Source: DTGL01 sp038895395
GTDB taxonomy: Archaea; Iainarchaeota; Iainarchaeia; Iainarchaeales; DTGL01
DNA length: 29,092 nt
Reading direction: 5' to 3'
NCBI GenBank assembly: GCA_038895395.1
Contig: JAWANJ010000008.1
Coordinates: 1-29,092 of the forward strand
The notes beneath the pieces are model-generated. The model did not search any database and had not been told where the DNA came from. It worked only from the letters and a program-made list of their open reading frames with translations. Within the stretch, counting starts at the first letter, position 1; each line of letters begins with the position of its first letter. The position numbers and the translations under genes are program-made. Below, piece by piece: positions 7,835 through 15,345 of the stretch.

Positions 7835-8749
7835 ATGACTGAAATAAAAACTGCCTTGCTTCTTGGTTACAAATGCAACAACAACTGCAGGTTTTGCTAT
7901 GCTGCAAACAAACGTGATTTGCCACCGATGAGCACAATTGAGGCTAAAAAACAACTAAAAGCAGCCATAGAGCGTGGTTCAAAATTTGTTGATTTTCTCG
8001 GTGGTGAGCCAACCATAAGAAAAGACCTTGTTGAGCTAATTTCTTATGCAAAAGACCTTGGTTTTAAAACCATAAGCATCACAACAAATGGAAGGATGCT
8101 TTCAAATGCTGAATATGCAAAGAAGCTTTATGACGCCGGATTGAATTCTGCAGTTTTTTCAGTACATGGGCATAACGCAGCTTTGCACGACTATCTTGTT
8201 AACGTTAAAGGTGCTTTTGACCAGCTTATTAAAGGCATGAAAAACTTTAGAGCATTATCAGAAGATGTCTACATATGTACAAACACAGTTATTGTAAAGC
8301 CGAATGTTTCTTTTTTGCCAGAGATTGCTGAAATGAACGCTAAGCTTGGAGCTAATGGAATGGAGTTTATTTTTCCACATCCAAGAGGCAACGCTTACAA
8401 AAATTTTGAAGAGATGGTTCCAAGGCTTGAACAGCTAATAGGTGTTGTGCAAAGAACGATAGGTGTATGTACTTCAAAGGGCATAAGGCATTGTTGTTTC
8501 AGATACGTGCCTTTTTGTTATATGTACGGTGCTATAAATTTCATAAGCGAATACGCAGCAAAAATTTCACTAAAAGAAACTCACATAGGCCCAGAATTTG
8601 AGGATCTTGAAGTTGAAAAAAACCGCGCCAAGCATGGCCGAGTTAAAGGGCCTCAATGCTTTGGATGTAAATACAATGAGATCTGCGAAGGGATCTTTAA
8701 AGAATATGCTGAAAAGCGCGGCTTTGAGGAATTGGTGCCAGTGCCATAA
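7835..8749 (+). CDS. Short radical SAM enzyme with Twitch-like Cys tail, HxsC-like family
   Basis: A 304-residue protein closely like the one at 4251. It has C14, C18 and C21 in GYKCNNNCRFC, then GGEPTIRKDL (56-65), TTNGRMLS and SVHGHNAALHDY. Tail Cys are C228 (VPFC) and C275-x2-C278-x5-C284 in GPQCFGCKYNEICEG, ending EYAEKRGFEELVPVP. It differs from its sisters in extra Cys at about 149, 212, 220 and 221, which may add ligands or a disulfide. It is the first gene of a tight run with the small membrane protein (9 bases on) and the methyltransferase. Enzyme class is sure; the substrate is unknown. Confidence 0.82.
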   Translation: MTEIKTALLLGYKCNNNCRFCYAANKRDLPPMSTIEAKKQLKAAIERGSKFVDFLGGEPTIRKDLVELISYAKDLGFKTISITTNGRMLSNAEYAKKLYDAGLNSAVFSVHGHNAALHDYLVNVKGAFDQLIKGMKNFRALSEDVYICTNTVIVKPNVSFLPEIAEMNAKLGANGMEFIFPHPRGNAYKNFEEMVPRLEQLIGVVQRTIGVCTSKGIRHCCFRYVPFCYMYGAINFISEYAAKISLKETHIGPEFEDLEVEKNRAKHGRVKGPQCFGCKYNEICEGIFKEYAEKRGFEELVPVP

Positions 8750-8758
8750 TAAGGTGCT

Positions 8759-9217
8759 ATGATGGAGTTAAGGATATTGCTAAATGCCTTGAAAAGGAAA
8801 GAGTTTGCGTTTCCAATAGCCTTTCTTTTATTTTTGCTAATCTTTGGAATAATAATGCTAATTAACGACTTAGCAAATAGACCAAAAAGTATTGAAGAAG
8901 CAAAAAAATTTGGCTGTGTTTTAGAGTATGGGCAATGGCAGTGCATTGAGGGAAAGATTGCGATACCTTTTTATAACCCTGGACCGAAAGACATAACTCT
9001 GGCAAGAGTATCGATTCCGGTCACCAAAGGCCTAAACATATATGAGGCAAATGATTTACTCCATAGCAACGAAGCCGGAAGTCTGATTACTGCAAACTGC
9101 GAAGAGGCGTTTATGGAAAAAGCAAATTTACAATGGTGCTGCTCAGGAATGTGTTTTATTAGTGATTTTAAGAGCCCAAATTTAAATATTTCAATAAAAG
9201 TAGATTCAAGGCAATAA
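8759..9217 (+). CDS. Small Cys-rich protein with one N-terminal membrane segment
   Basis: A 152-residue protein I do not recognise. A basic N-terminus (LLNALKRKEF) precedes one membrane helix (about 18-36), so the C-terminal 115 residues are probably outside. That part looks like beta strands (IAIPFYNPGPKDITLARVSIPV) and holds Cys at 53, 62, 114, 127, 128 and 132, the last three as WCCSGMC. The NPG-x-x-x-IT pattern is reminiscent of archaeal pilin-like beta domains, but no clean class III pilin cleavage site is seen. GGTG at 8752-8755 is a good Shine-Dalgarno for the ATG at 8759. It sits between a radical SAM gene and a methyltransferase, so it could be their substrate or a membrane anchor; both are guesses. 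Confidence 0.65.
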   Translation: MMELRILLNALKRKEFAFPIAFLLFLLIFGIIMLINDLANRPKSIEEAKKFGCVLEYGQWQCIEGKIAIPFYNPGPKDITLARVSIPVTKGLNIYEANDLLHSNEAGSLITANCEEAFMEKANLQWCCSGMCFISDFKSPNLNISIKVDSRQ

Positions 9218-9218
9218 T

Positions 9219-10136
9219 ATGGCGATAATTTTTAAAGATGGCGAGCAAATAGCGGCTAACAAAGAGAATATCAAAGCCCTTAGTGGAAACACTGCTGTGC
9301 ACTTGGCTTTTACAGTAAGAGAAGTTTTCGAGAAAAAAGGAAAAGAAAACAAAAGGTTGCTCAAGCTATGCATAGATGCGATGGAGAATAGAAAAATAAG
9401 ATTTTTTAAATTGCCTTTCTGTGTTGCGGATTTAGAAACAACAAGCCGTTTTAATGGCTTGGCGCTTTCAGTTGGGCGTGGTTTTTATTTTGAGGGAGCC
9501 TACATTTTTCCATTGAGTTTGTGGGATGGTAAGTTACCAAAATTGGAATTGTTCCAGAAATGTCGGAGGTGTGAGTTTCTCAACAAATTTTGTCTTGGCT
9601 GTTATGGGTTTACTGATTCAAAGGCACTTAACAAGCTGTTAGAACTTGCTTTGAGTAAGATAAAACCTGGCGATAATACCTTGGATATTGGATGCGGAAA
9701 TGGTTTTTATATAGAAAAGCTGACAAAAAAAGTTGGCGCAAATAGCCTTTATCTGTTAGATCCAAAAGAGACAGAGCTATTAGAACTGAAAAAAAGATTC
9801 GGATATAAGAAAAAGCCAAAAATAATTTGTGGTGTTGCTGAAGAACTACCATTCTCAAATGACTCTTTCGAAGTTTTATTAGCTATCAACTCATTTAGCC
9901 ATTTCAAAGATCCTAAAAAAGCAGTTCTTGAAGCAAAAAGGGTTTTAAAGAAGAGTGGCTTATTCCTATTGTTGGAACGTATAAATACAAAAAAGGAAAG
10001 TAGCTGTAAAGAGGGCTTCGATTCACATAATGGCCTTAAAAAAGAACAAATAAAGAAAATATTTCTTGAAAATGGCTTTAAACTCGAATTACAAGAACTT
10101 GCCAAGCCATATTACTTGTTAATATTTAAAAAATAA
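9219..10136 (+). CDS. Class I SAM methyltransferase with an N-terminal Cys module
   Basis: A 305-residue protein. Residues 150-305 are a Rossmann methyltransferase: motif I LDIGCGNG (155-162), an acidic end of strand 2 (LLDPKE, about 179-184), GVAEELPFSNDSFEVLLAINSFSHFKDP, and a final YYLLIFKK. Residues 1-140 are unusual. They hold C68 in LPFC and C115-x2-C118-x6-C125-x2-C128 in KCRRCEFLNKFCLGCYGF. That order, a lone Cys in a (Y/L)P(Y/F)C setting and then a Cys cluster about 45 residues later, resembles the auxiliary-cluster tail of the neighbouring radical SAM enzymes, here without a radical SAM barrel. The ATG comes 1 base after the previous stop. It overlaps the convergent GT2 gene by 25 bases at the 3' end. 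The methyl acceptor is unknown. Confidence 0.78.
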   Translation: MAIIFKDGEQIAANKENIKALSGNTAVHLAFTVREVFEKKGKENKRLLKLCIDAMENRKIRFFKLPFCVADLETTSRFNGLALSVGRGFYFEGAYIFPLSLWDGKLPKLELFQKCRRCEFLNKFCLGCYGFTDSKALNKLLELALSKIKPGDNTLDIGCGNGFYIEKLTKKVGANSLYLLDPKETELLELKKRFGYKKKPKIICGVAEELPFSNDSFEVLLAINSFSHFKDPKKAVLEAKRVLKKSGLFLLLERINTKKESSCKEGFDSHNGLKKEQIKKIFLENGFKLELQELAKPYYLLIFKK

Positions 10137-10921
10137 GAATGAAAAAATTCAGCAGATGAAACAACTAAAAGTAGAAAAGAACCTGTTATTAGACCAAAAA
10201 AACAACAAAAAAATAAGGCAATCTTCTTCCATGTGGGGATTTTAAGTTTATGGATTTTTTTAAGAATCCAGAGATCAAAAAAGTTGTTTATCTTCAAAAC
10301 ATGTTTTGGTTTTAGGCCTGATTCGTGTATAGATGGTGTTGTTATTTCACATTCTGTTATTTTAAACCCCTTCGCAAAACTTTCGAGAATTATTTCCACC
10401 TCAGTTTCGTATTCATTAGTGGTTATCTGAAGATTTTGAAGAGCACTTTTTTTACCAACTATGGCACCCGACATGGGATCTTTTAATTTGAAGCCAGTAA
10501 CAAAATTTATCCAAAATCTTGCGATCTTATTCAGTATTGCCCTACTCGTGGACCTCATTTTTTCCCTTATGCCTATACAAATGTCAGCGTCTTCTTCAAG
10601 AAGCTTTTTTATCATTTTGGGGACATCTTTGGCCGTTTTTTCTCCATCATCATCTAAAAATGCCATATACTGAACATTCAAGGTCAAAGCTTCTTTTAAC
10701 CCTCTTCTTATTTGGTTGCTCTTGCCGGGGAGTTCTCTAAAAATTCTCACTGTTCTGAATTTTTTTATTTTTCCAATAGTATTATCTGTTGAACTATCTA
10801 CCACGATTATTTTTCTTGTGACCTTTAAGGCTTCGGATAAAACTTTCTCTATAGTGTCTTCGCTGTTATGCGTAGGTACTATTATACATACATCGTTACA
10901 CGCATATTTTTTGAAGTTCAA
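10112..10921 (-). CDS. Family 2 glycosyltransferase with a C-terminal membrane segment
   Basis: A 269-residue protein. It has a GT-A fold N-terminus (VCIIVPTHNSEDTIEKVL, then IIVVDSSTDNT) and a metal-binding DxD-type motif in YMAFLDDDGE (about 86-95). Later come KDPMSGAIVGKKSAL and TTNEYETEVEIILESFAKGF, typical of dolichyl-phosphate sugar synthases. One membrane helix lies near residues 235-258. The likely role is transfer of a sugar from a nucleotide sugar to a lipid carrier, feeding the GT39-type enzyme upstream in the same run. The start is TTG at 10919-10921, with GAAGGGG about 10 bases upstream inside the end of the previous gene; no in-frame ATG comes before the DxD motif. It is the last gene of a three-gene minus-strand run. 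Confidence 0.8.
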   Translation of the reverse strand: MNFKKYACNDVCIIVPTHNSEDTIEKVLSEALKVTRKIIVVDSSTDNTIGKIKKFRTVRIFRELPGKSNQIRRGLKEALTLNVQYMAFLDDDGEKTAKDVPKMIKKLLEEDADICIGIREKMRSTSRAILNKIARFWINFVTGFKLKDPMSGAIVGKKSALQNLQITTNEYETEVEIILESFAKGFKITECEITTPSIHESGLKPKHVLKINNFFDLWILKKIHKLKIPTWKKIALFFCCFFGLITGSFLLLVVSSAEFFHSYFLNINK

Positions 10922-10926
10922 CTAAA

Positions 10927-12330
10927 TCAGCCCCTTCGAATGACATCCCATAGTATGCCCTCATTCATAAGCCAGAACTTTATATTCTGAAGTAGAACCC
11001 TTTTAAACCCAGATTTCTTAATCCTTCTAAAAATATAACCCGGTCTAAGATAAAAATATCTGTAAGCTTTGGATACTTCCTTTTTTAGAACAGGGGTGGG
11101 AATTTTGCAAAATGACTTTGAGCAGAAGTCATAGTTTTCCCAACAACCATCATGACTAAACCTATAAAATATTTTAGATCCTGGCAGTGGTGTGAATATG
11201 TTAAAAGTAGCAAAGTCAGCGTCGAGCTCATTTGCCAATTCTTTTGTTTTTTCAATCGTTTCTTCAGTTTCACCGGGATAACCAACTATAAAAAAAGCAA
11301 CCGTTTCAATTCCAACATCATTGCACATTTTGAATACCTTCTTTACGTCTTCTATTTTGGTTCCTTTATTCATATTTTCAAGCATCTCTTGAGAGCCAGA
11401 CTCAACTCCAAAATGTATTTGATAGCAACCAGAATTGTACATCGAAATAAGCATTTCTTTATCAACAGTGTCAGTCCTGGAAAGGCAACGCCAGTTTATG
11501 TTTAACTCGGAAAGCCCCGCACAAATTTGAAGTAGCCGCCTCTTATTTATAGTGAAGGTGTCATCAAAAAAAGTAATGTCATCATGGCCCAATTCATTTA
11601 TCTCATAACACTCATCTAACACACTTCCAGCACTTCTTTCGCGATATTTCTTGGAGAAAGCACTTGAAGAGCAAAAATTGCAGGAAAAAGGACAGCCCCT
11701 AGAAGATATCAAGAAGTCAAGCCTTTTACCTTTTGTTAAAATGTCATAATATTTGTTGTAGTTAAGCAATTGCCTTGCAGCAAAAGGCATTATTTCAAGG
11801 TCTTTTAACGGTTTTTCGTTTGGGAAGCAAAGTATTTTATGGTCTTTTTTAATAGTTAGGCCTGCAGCCACCATACTTTTACCTGAAAAATATTTCAAAG
11901 CATTTCTAAGTGGCTTTTCTGGCTCACCTCTTGCAACAAAGTCAATTGCCTCATTTTTTACTAGATCTTTATGAAAAAAAGATGCAAATGTCCCTATCAG
12001 CCCAATTTTAGTTTCGGGGCTGTATTTCTTTATCATTTCACAAATTTCAAGGTCACGGTATATTGCGGGTATGCTTGTGTTTAAAATAACAACATCGAAT
12101 CGAGCTGCTTCTTTGGCAGTTCTTTCTGGGCTGAGATCTTCAGCCTGTGCATCAAGTATTTGACATGATATGCTAAGCTCTTGTAAAAGGTACGATGCAA
12201 CATATGCAAGACCAATGGGCGGCCACAAATAAGGCGCTTTTGTGGGAACGCCAGTGCAACGTGGTAATAGTGGCTCTGCATTTATGTTCTTGCCTTTGAG
12301 TTTCGGTGGCTGAATCAATGCGACTTGCAT
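10927..12330 (-). CDS. B12-binding-domain radical SAM enzyme
   Basis: A 467-residue protein. Residues 1-150 form a B12-binding-like Rossmann domain (MQVALIQPPK, YLWPPIGLAYVASYL, IGLIGTFASFF, FVARGEPEKPL). I do not see the DxHxxG motif, so cobalamin may bind base-off without His, or may be absent. The radical SAM core begins SSRGCPFSCNFCSS with C213, C217 and C220. It continues with FFDDTFTINKRRL, RTDTVDKEML, HFGVESGSQEML and the FIVGYPGETEET segment usual in this class. Such enzymes often methylate or rearrange lipids, natural products or cofactors. Lying between a GT39-type and a GT2 gene, it may modify the glycan or its lipid carrier; this is inference. The ATG is 21 bases after the upstream stop. 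Confidence 0.82.
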   Translation of the reverse strand: MQVALIQPPKLKGKNINAEPLLPRCTGVPTKAPYLWPPIGLAYVASYLLQELSISCQILDAQAEDLSPERTAKEAARFDVVILNTSIPAIYRDLEICEMIKKYSPETKIGLIGTFASFFHKDLVKNEAIDFVARGEPEKPLRNALKYFSGKSMVAAGLTIKKDHKILCFPNEKPLKDLEIMPFAARQLLNYNKYYDILTKGKRLDFLISSRGCPFSCNFCSSSAFSKKYRERSAGSVLDECYEINELGHDDITFFDDTFTINKRRLLQICAGLSELNINWRCLSRTDTVDKEMLISMYNSGCYQIHFGVESGSQEMLENMNKGTKIEDVKKVFKMCNDVGIETVAFFIVGYPGETEETIEKTKELANELDADFATFNIFTPLPGSKIFYRFSHDGCWENYDFCSKSFCKIPTPVLKKEVSKAYRYFYLRPGYIFRRIKKSGFKRVLLQNIKFWLMNEGILWDVIRRG

Positions 12331-12351
12331 AAGAGCATATAAAATGAAAAA

Positions 12352-12993
12352 CTATTTTATTCTGTAAGCAGAAGCGCTGCCTTGCAAAAATTCGAACAGT
12401 TTTTCTTTTTTCATTTCTTGTATGAAATTACAGTCTACAAACCCCTCAGTACAAAGCCAATCTTCAAAGAATATCACACAATTTGAGTCCTCAATTTCTT
12501 TTAGCATCTGATCCTTTGAGAAATCAGCAAGCCAGATGTTTATAGTTCTCCTGTGATTGTTTGGTATTGCGTCGCTTACTGGAACAAGATACATTGATGT
12601 TACAATTGTGCAGTCGTTAGGCGTCTTAGCAACAGCTCTAAAATATTCCGCCTCCATCGGGGGGATGTCAGTTCTTAAGTCTGCAAAAAGCATTGGTTTA
12701 AACCGTATTCCGCTTGTAATAATTAATAATGTGCTAATTGCAAATAAAAATGCAAATTCACGTTTGAATAAGCTTTTGTTTATACCGCTAAGCACAAATG
12801 CAGAAATTAATGTTACTGGTAAAACAAGATGGTGTGAATAACGAACATAGTCCTGTGCTTGTGGAATTGCTGATGCAAAATAAGCTGAAAATACTATAAA
12901 ATATGATATGAAAAGCGAATAAGCAAATATGAGAGCATTTCTTTTTTGCCCAAAAAGAAAAATCAGGCCAGCTAGAAACGATATTGAAACCAA
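12352..12993 (-). CDS. C-terminal part of a GT39-type membrane glycosyltransferase, after an in-frame TAG
   Basis: The open frame from the TTG at 12991-12993 gives 213 residues: about four membrane helices (FLAGLIFLFGQK, FAYSLFISYFIVFSAYFA, LVLPVTLISAFVLSG, FAFLFAISTLLIITSG), then a soluble end of about 100 residues with FKPM, RTINIWLADF and CVIFFEDWLC. The frame is the same as that of the N-terminal part: reading straight on from the TAG at 13075-13077 gives 27 open codons (starting APKIFGDLFAQ) and then this piece. Soluble tails of this sort close GT-C glycosyltransferases, so this is most simply the second half of one 562-codon gene. Separate translation from the TTG is possible but I see no good Shine-Dalgarno. 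Confidence 0.6.
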   Translation of the reverse strand: MVSISFLAGLIFLFGQKRNALIFAYSLFISYFIVFSAYFASAIPQAQDYVRYSHHLVLPVTLISAFVLSGINKSLFKREFAFLFAISTLLIITSGIRFKPMLFADLRTDIPPMEAEYFRAVAKTPNDCTIVTSMYLVPVSDAIPNNHRRTINIWLADFSKDQMLKEIEDSNCVIFFEDWLCTEGFVDCNFIQEMKKEKLFEFLQGSASAYRIK

Positions 12994-13074
12994 AGGGTTG
13001 TACAGAAACGGAAAAACATACGAATACCCTAAAATTTGCTTTTGTGCAAATAAGTCGCCAAAGATTTTTGGAGC

Positions 13075-14040
13075 CTATAAAAAAATCGCTTTGCCTTCCA
13101 AAAGATTATGTCCAGCGTATTTTGAATTGATAACCCACATCTGAACAGGTAGCTGTGTGACAATAAATAACAAAGCCGGAAAGGCAATTTTTTTTGAAAA
13201 AATTTTTGCTTTTTCGATGATCGATCTTTCCATGAATTCTGTCCTTCTAAAATAATTAAAAACAAAAAGGCCCAATAACATCGGAAATAGTAGGACTATA
13301 TTTTCCTGACGAATATAAACCGCCATAGAAAGAGTTAAAGCAGTTGCAAACCATAAACGCAGGCTATTTTTTTTAACTGTAAGCAGATATAAAAAAAGTG
13401 CAAATGATACGAAAAATAGAGAAGTGGGCCTAGCATGACCACTACCTGCAAATAGAAGGTCGTATGGGAAAAAAGCAAATATTGCTGCAGCTAGCAAACC
13501 CGCGTTTTCGTCAAACAGTTCTTTAGCTATAAAAAATATTAACACAATAGTTAGACTGCTCAAGATACCTGAAATAACTCCTGCGAAGTAGCTATTAATT
13601 CCAAAAATCTGATATGCTAAGCTTATAAGAAAAGGGTAGCCGGGCGGGGCTAAAACTTGCTCATATAGGTGGCAGCTTTCGAGGTTTCCTATAGCACAAT
13701 CTTTAACATAAATGCCTTTTAGCAACATGTATTTCGCACTTTCGGCATAAACCCAACCATCCGTGTGCATGCCTAAGGTATAATGTGAATTTCTTAACCA
13801 AAAACCTAAAATAAAAATAACAAACAACACACCTAATTTTTTTCTATTTGTTTTGAAACAATCTCTAAAATCTTTTAAACAAAATACAAAAATTACAAGA
13901 AAAGCACTAAACATAACCCCCATTGTAACAAGCGTGTTCCTTAAAAATAACGAATCAATTATTATGTCATCATAAGTTGTGTTTTTTGGCAAATCTGTAA
14001 ATAGCAACACATACATCAAAAAAGAAATTTTAAACAACAT
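13075..14040 (-). CDS. N-terminal part of a GT39-type (PMT/ArnT-like) membrane glycosyltransferase
   Basis: A 321-residue polytopic protein before TAG. After two membrane helices comes the first outer loop with the GT-C acid residues: LRNSHYTLGMHTDGWVYAES (His-Thr-Asp), then YEQVLAPPGYPFLISLAYQIFG, a hallmark of family 39 and related enzymes. Later segments include FAFFPYDLLFAGSGHARPTSLF and YIRQENIVLLFPMLLG. These enzymes move a sugar from a polyprenyl phosphate to protein or lipid on the outer membrane face. Family members run 450-600 residues, so this piece is too short alone. The missing half follows the TAG in the same frame. The GT2 enzyme two genes downstream could make its sugar donor. 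The start is ATG 14038-14040. Confidence 0.72.
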   Translation of the reverse strand: MLFKISFLMYVLLFTDLPKNTTYDDIIIDSLFLRNTLVTMGVMFSAFLVIFVFCLKDFRDCFKTNRKKLGVLFVIFILGFWLRNSHYTLGMHTDGWVYAESAKYMLLKGIYVKDCAIGNLESCHLYEQVLAPPGYPFLISLAYQIFGINSYFAGVISGILSSLTIVLIFFIAKELFDENAGLLAAAIFAFFPYDLLFAGSGHARPTSLFFVSFALFLYLLTVKKNSLRLWFATALTLSMAVYIRQENIVLLFPMLLGLFVFNYFRRTEFMERSIIEKAKIFSKKIAFPALLFIVTQLPVQMWVINSKYAGHNLLEGKAIFL

Positions 14041-14109
14041 TTAAAAAGTTTTTTATCCTGAGTTGGAAAAATTTTTTAATTTCAAAGCAGTAATTATTAA
14101 GTGAGCTTT

Positions 14110-14223
14110 ATGAGCACAGCAGATGCAGTCATAATTAGCCAAATCCCCATCGCTATTGGAATTTTTTTTGCTGCATATGAACTCAGAAAAATTCGTAAAA
14201 TTCTAAAAAAAATTGCAAGTTAA
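14110..14223 (+). CDS. Tiny single-membrane-segment protein, first of a related pair
   Basis: A 37-codon frame reading MSTADAVIISQIPIAIGIFF and ending ELRKIRKILKKIAS. It has a short acidic start, one hydrophobic stretch with a central Pro, and a strongly basic tail. An in-frame GTG lies at 14101. The next frame, four bases on, encodes a similar peptide: over 29 aligned positions with no gap 13 are identical, including ADxV, IP and ELRK. That resemblance is the main evidence that both are real. Function unknown; a small membrane-associated regulator, holin-like or toxin-like peptide are all possible. Confidence 0.5.
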   Translation: MSTADAVIISQIPIAIGIFFAAYELRKIRKILKKIAS

Positions 14224-14227
14224 AGAA

Positions 14228-14386
14228 GTGAAAAATGTGATTGCTGATTATGTTCTTATTGTGCACATTCCACAAATAATTGTAGCAATTTTTATTTTTT
14301 CGGAACTCCGCAAAGCTAAGAAAGTTTTTCCTTTTTTTCTAAAAAGATTTTTAGCCAAAACCAGCAAAAACACTAAATTTTACTAA
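14228..14386 (+). CDS. Tiny single-membrane-segment protein, second of a related pair
   Basis: A 52-codon frame from GTG, VKNVIADYVLIVHIPQIIVA and onward to SELRKAKKVFPFFLKRFLAK. It shares the plan of the preceding frame: ADxV, a hydrophobic segment with IP, then SELRK and a basic tail, but with a longer C-terminus. It begins 4 bases after the previous stop, so the two are probably one transcript. They are the only plus-strand genes between the convergent junction near 10.1 kb and 22.3 kb. Function unknown. Confidence 0.5.
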   Translation: MKNVIADYVLIVHIPQIIVAIFIFSELRKAKKVFPFFLKRFLAKTSKNTKFY

Positions 14387-14408
14387 CAAAATCAGCATTT
14401 AAAAACGG

Positions 14409-15299
14409 CTAACTTAACATAAATTGGCACGCGATTTTCTTAATCTGTTTATAATCTTTAGACAAAAACGCTTCTCTAATATCTGTGTTTTCTTTCATAA
14501 CTTCTAAAAAATCCATCTGCTTGCATATGGAAATAAGCCTTAGATAAACATAAGCTAGGCAAGGATCATCCATTTCAACAATTGTGTCGTTCGTTGGAAC
14601 TTGATTGCAATCCTGATAAAACACTTCTGGAAAACTTGCAGAAATTTTTGTTCCAACTTCCTTCTCTTCATATAAAAATTGTAAGCGGCCATAACCATAT
14701 AATTTACCAAATATGGCATAAGTGCGTTTTAATGGGTTTTTATTTTTTATCTGTAAAGACATTACTTTATCAACATATTTTTCAGCATATGAACTATCAA
14801 GTTCTTTTATTTTGTCAAGTAACGATATAAATAACATAAAGTTGTAGATGTTGTTTTCATCTAATCCAAAATCTTCATAATATTTTCTCCAAAAACTTAA
14901 AGCATTTTTAAAGGTTTCATTTGCTTTTATGTCCTCCACTTTGTAGTCATCAGCAATCTTAAATAAGAAATAGTGTACTAAGGTCTCAACATCACATTGT
15001 GGGCCTTGCGTTTTACACAACTCTAAAAAATTTTTTTCTATTTTGTTTTCAATTAACTCAATTTCAGCATCTGAAAGGTTGTTTTTCACTTGAAAAAACG
15101 CGCACTTTATGTGTAAATCAACAACAGAATTTTCATCAATTTCGACATCTGAAGGCTTAATTTTTTCGAACCTCGAAATAGGTCGACTTTCAAAAAAAAA
15201 GCTATTGTAGCTTAAAAAAATTATAAATAAAACTAAAAAAACGATTGAAATTATAATTGCAAACCAAATTTTATTATCTAAAAAAAATTTAATTTCCAT
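14409..15299 (-). CDS. Membrane-anchored helical protein of unknown function
   Basis: A 296-residue protein I do not recognise. One membrane helix at about 12-31 (FAIIISIVFLVLFIIFLSY) leaves a soluble, mainly helical domain of about 260 residues, probably outside. It has Cys in HIKCAF, LELCKTQGPQC, FYQDCNQ, DPCLAYVYLRLISIC and KIACQF, enough for disulfides. The rhythm of paired helices with LYGYGRLQFLY and CLAYVYLRLIS recalls TPR-like or Sel1-like helical repeats, weakly. The ATG at 15299 lies about 28 bases after a TATA-like stretch, so it may be its own transcript. It follows the long SPASM radical SAM gene. Confidence 0.6.
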   Translation of the reverse strand: MEIKFFLDNKIWFAIIISIVFLVLFIIFLSYNSFFFESRPISRFEKIKPSDVEIDENSVVDLHIKCAFFQVKNNLSDAEIELIENKIEKNFLELCKTQGPQCDVETLVHYFLFKIADDYKVEDIKANETFKNALSFWRKYYEDFGLDENNIYNFMLFISLLDKIKELDSSYAEKYVDKVMSLQIKNKNPLKRTYAIFGKLYGYGRLQFLYEEKEVGTKISASFPEVFYQDCNQVPTNDTIVEMDDPCLAYVYLRLISICKQMDFLEVMKENTDIREAFLSKDYKQIKKIACQFMLS

Positions 15300-15320
15300 A
15301 TGTTTAATTAGATGGGCGTT

Positions 15321-15332
15321 GTTTTTTATATT
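15321..15332 (-). promoter_or_regulatory. TATA-like box for the unknown membrane protein gene
   Basis: On the minus strand this reads AATATAAAAAAC, centred about 28 bases before the ATG at 15299, with no Shine-Dalgarno in between. It lies in the gap after the SPASM radical SAM gene. Confidence 0.4.
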
Positions 15333-15345
15333 ATTATCGCTTTTT

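Noticed and set aside
11152..11505. Plus-strand frame of 117 codons opposite the B12-type radical SAM gene
   Set aside because: It lies wholly antisense to a strongly supported gene and has no recognisable motif.
13075..13077. Pyrrolysine at the in-frame TAG
   Set aside because: The enzyme family does not use pyrrolysine, no pyl gene is in the window, and TAG serves as a normal stop in two other genes. Mutation or error is simpler, though readthrough is not excluded.
13029..13265. Frameshift explanation for the split glycosyltransferase
   Set aside because: The alternative frame gives a stop soon after and no membrane segment, whereas reading on in the same frame past TAG restores the family sequence.
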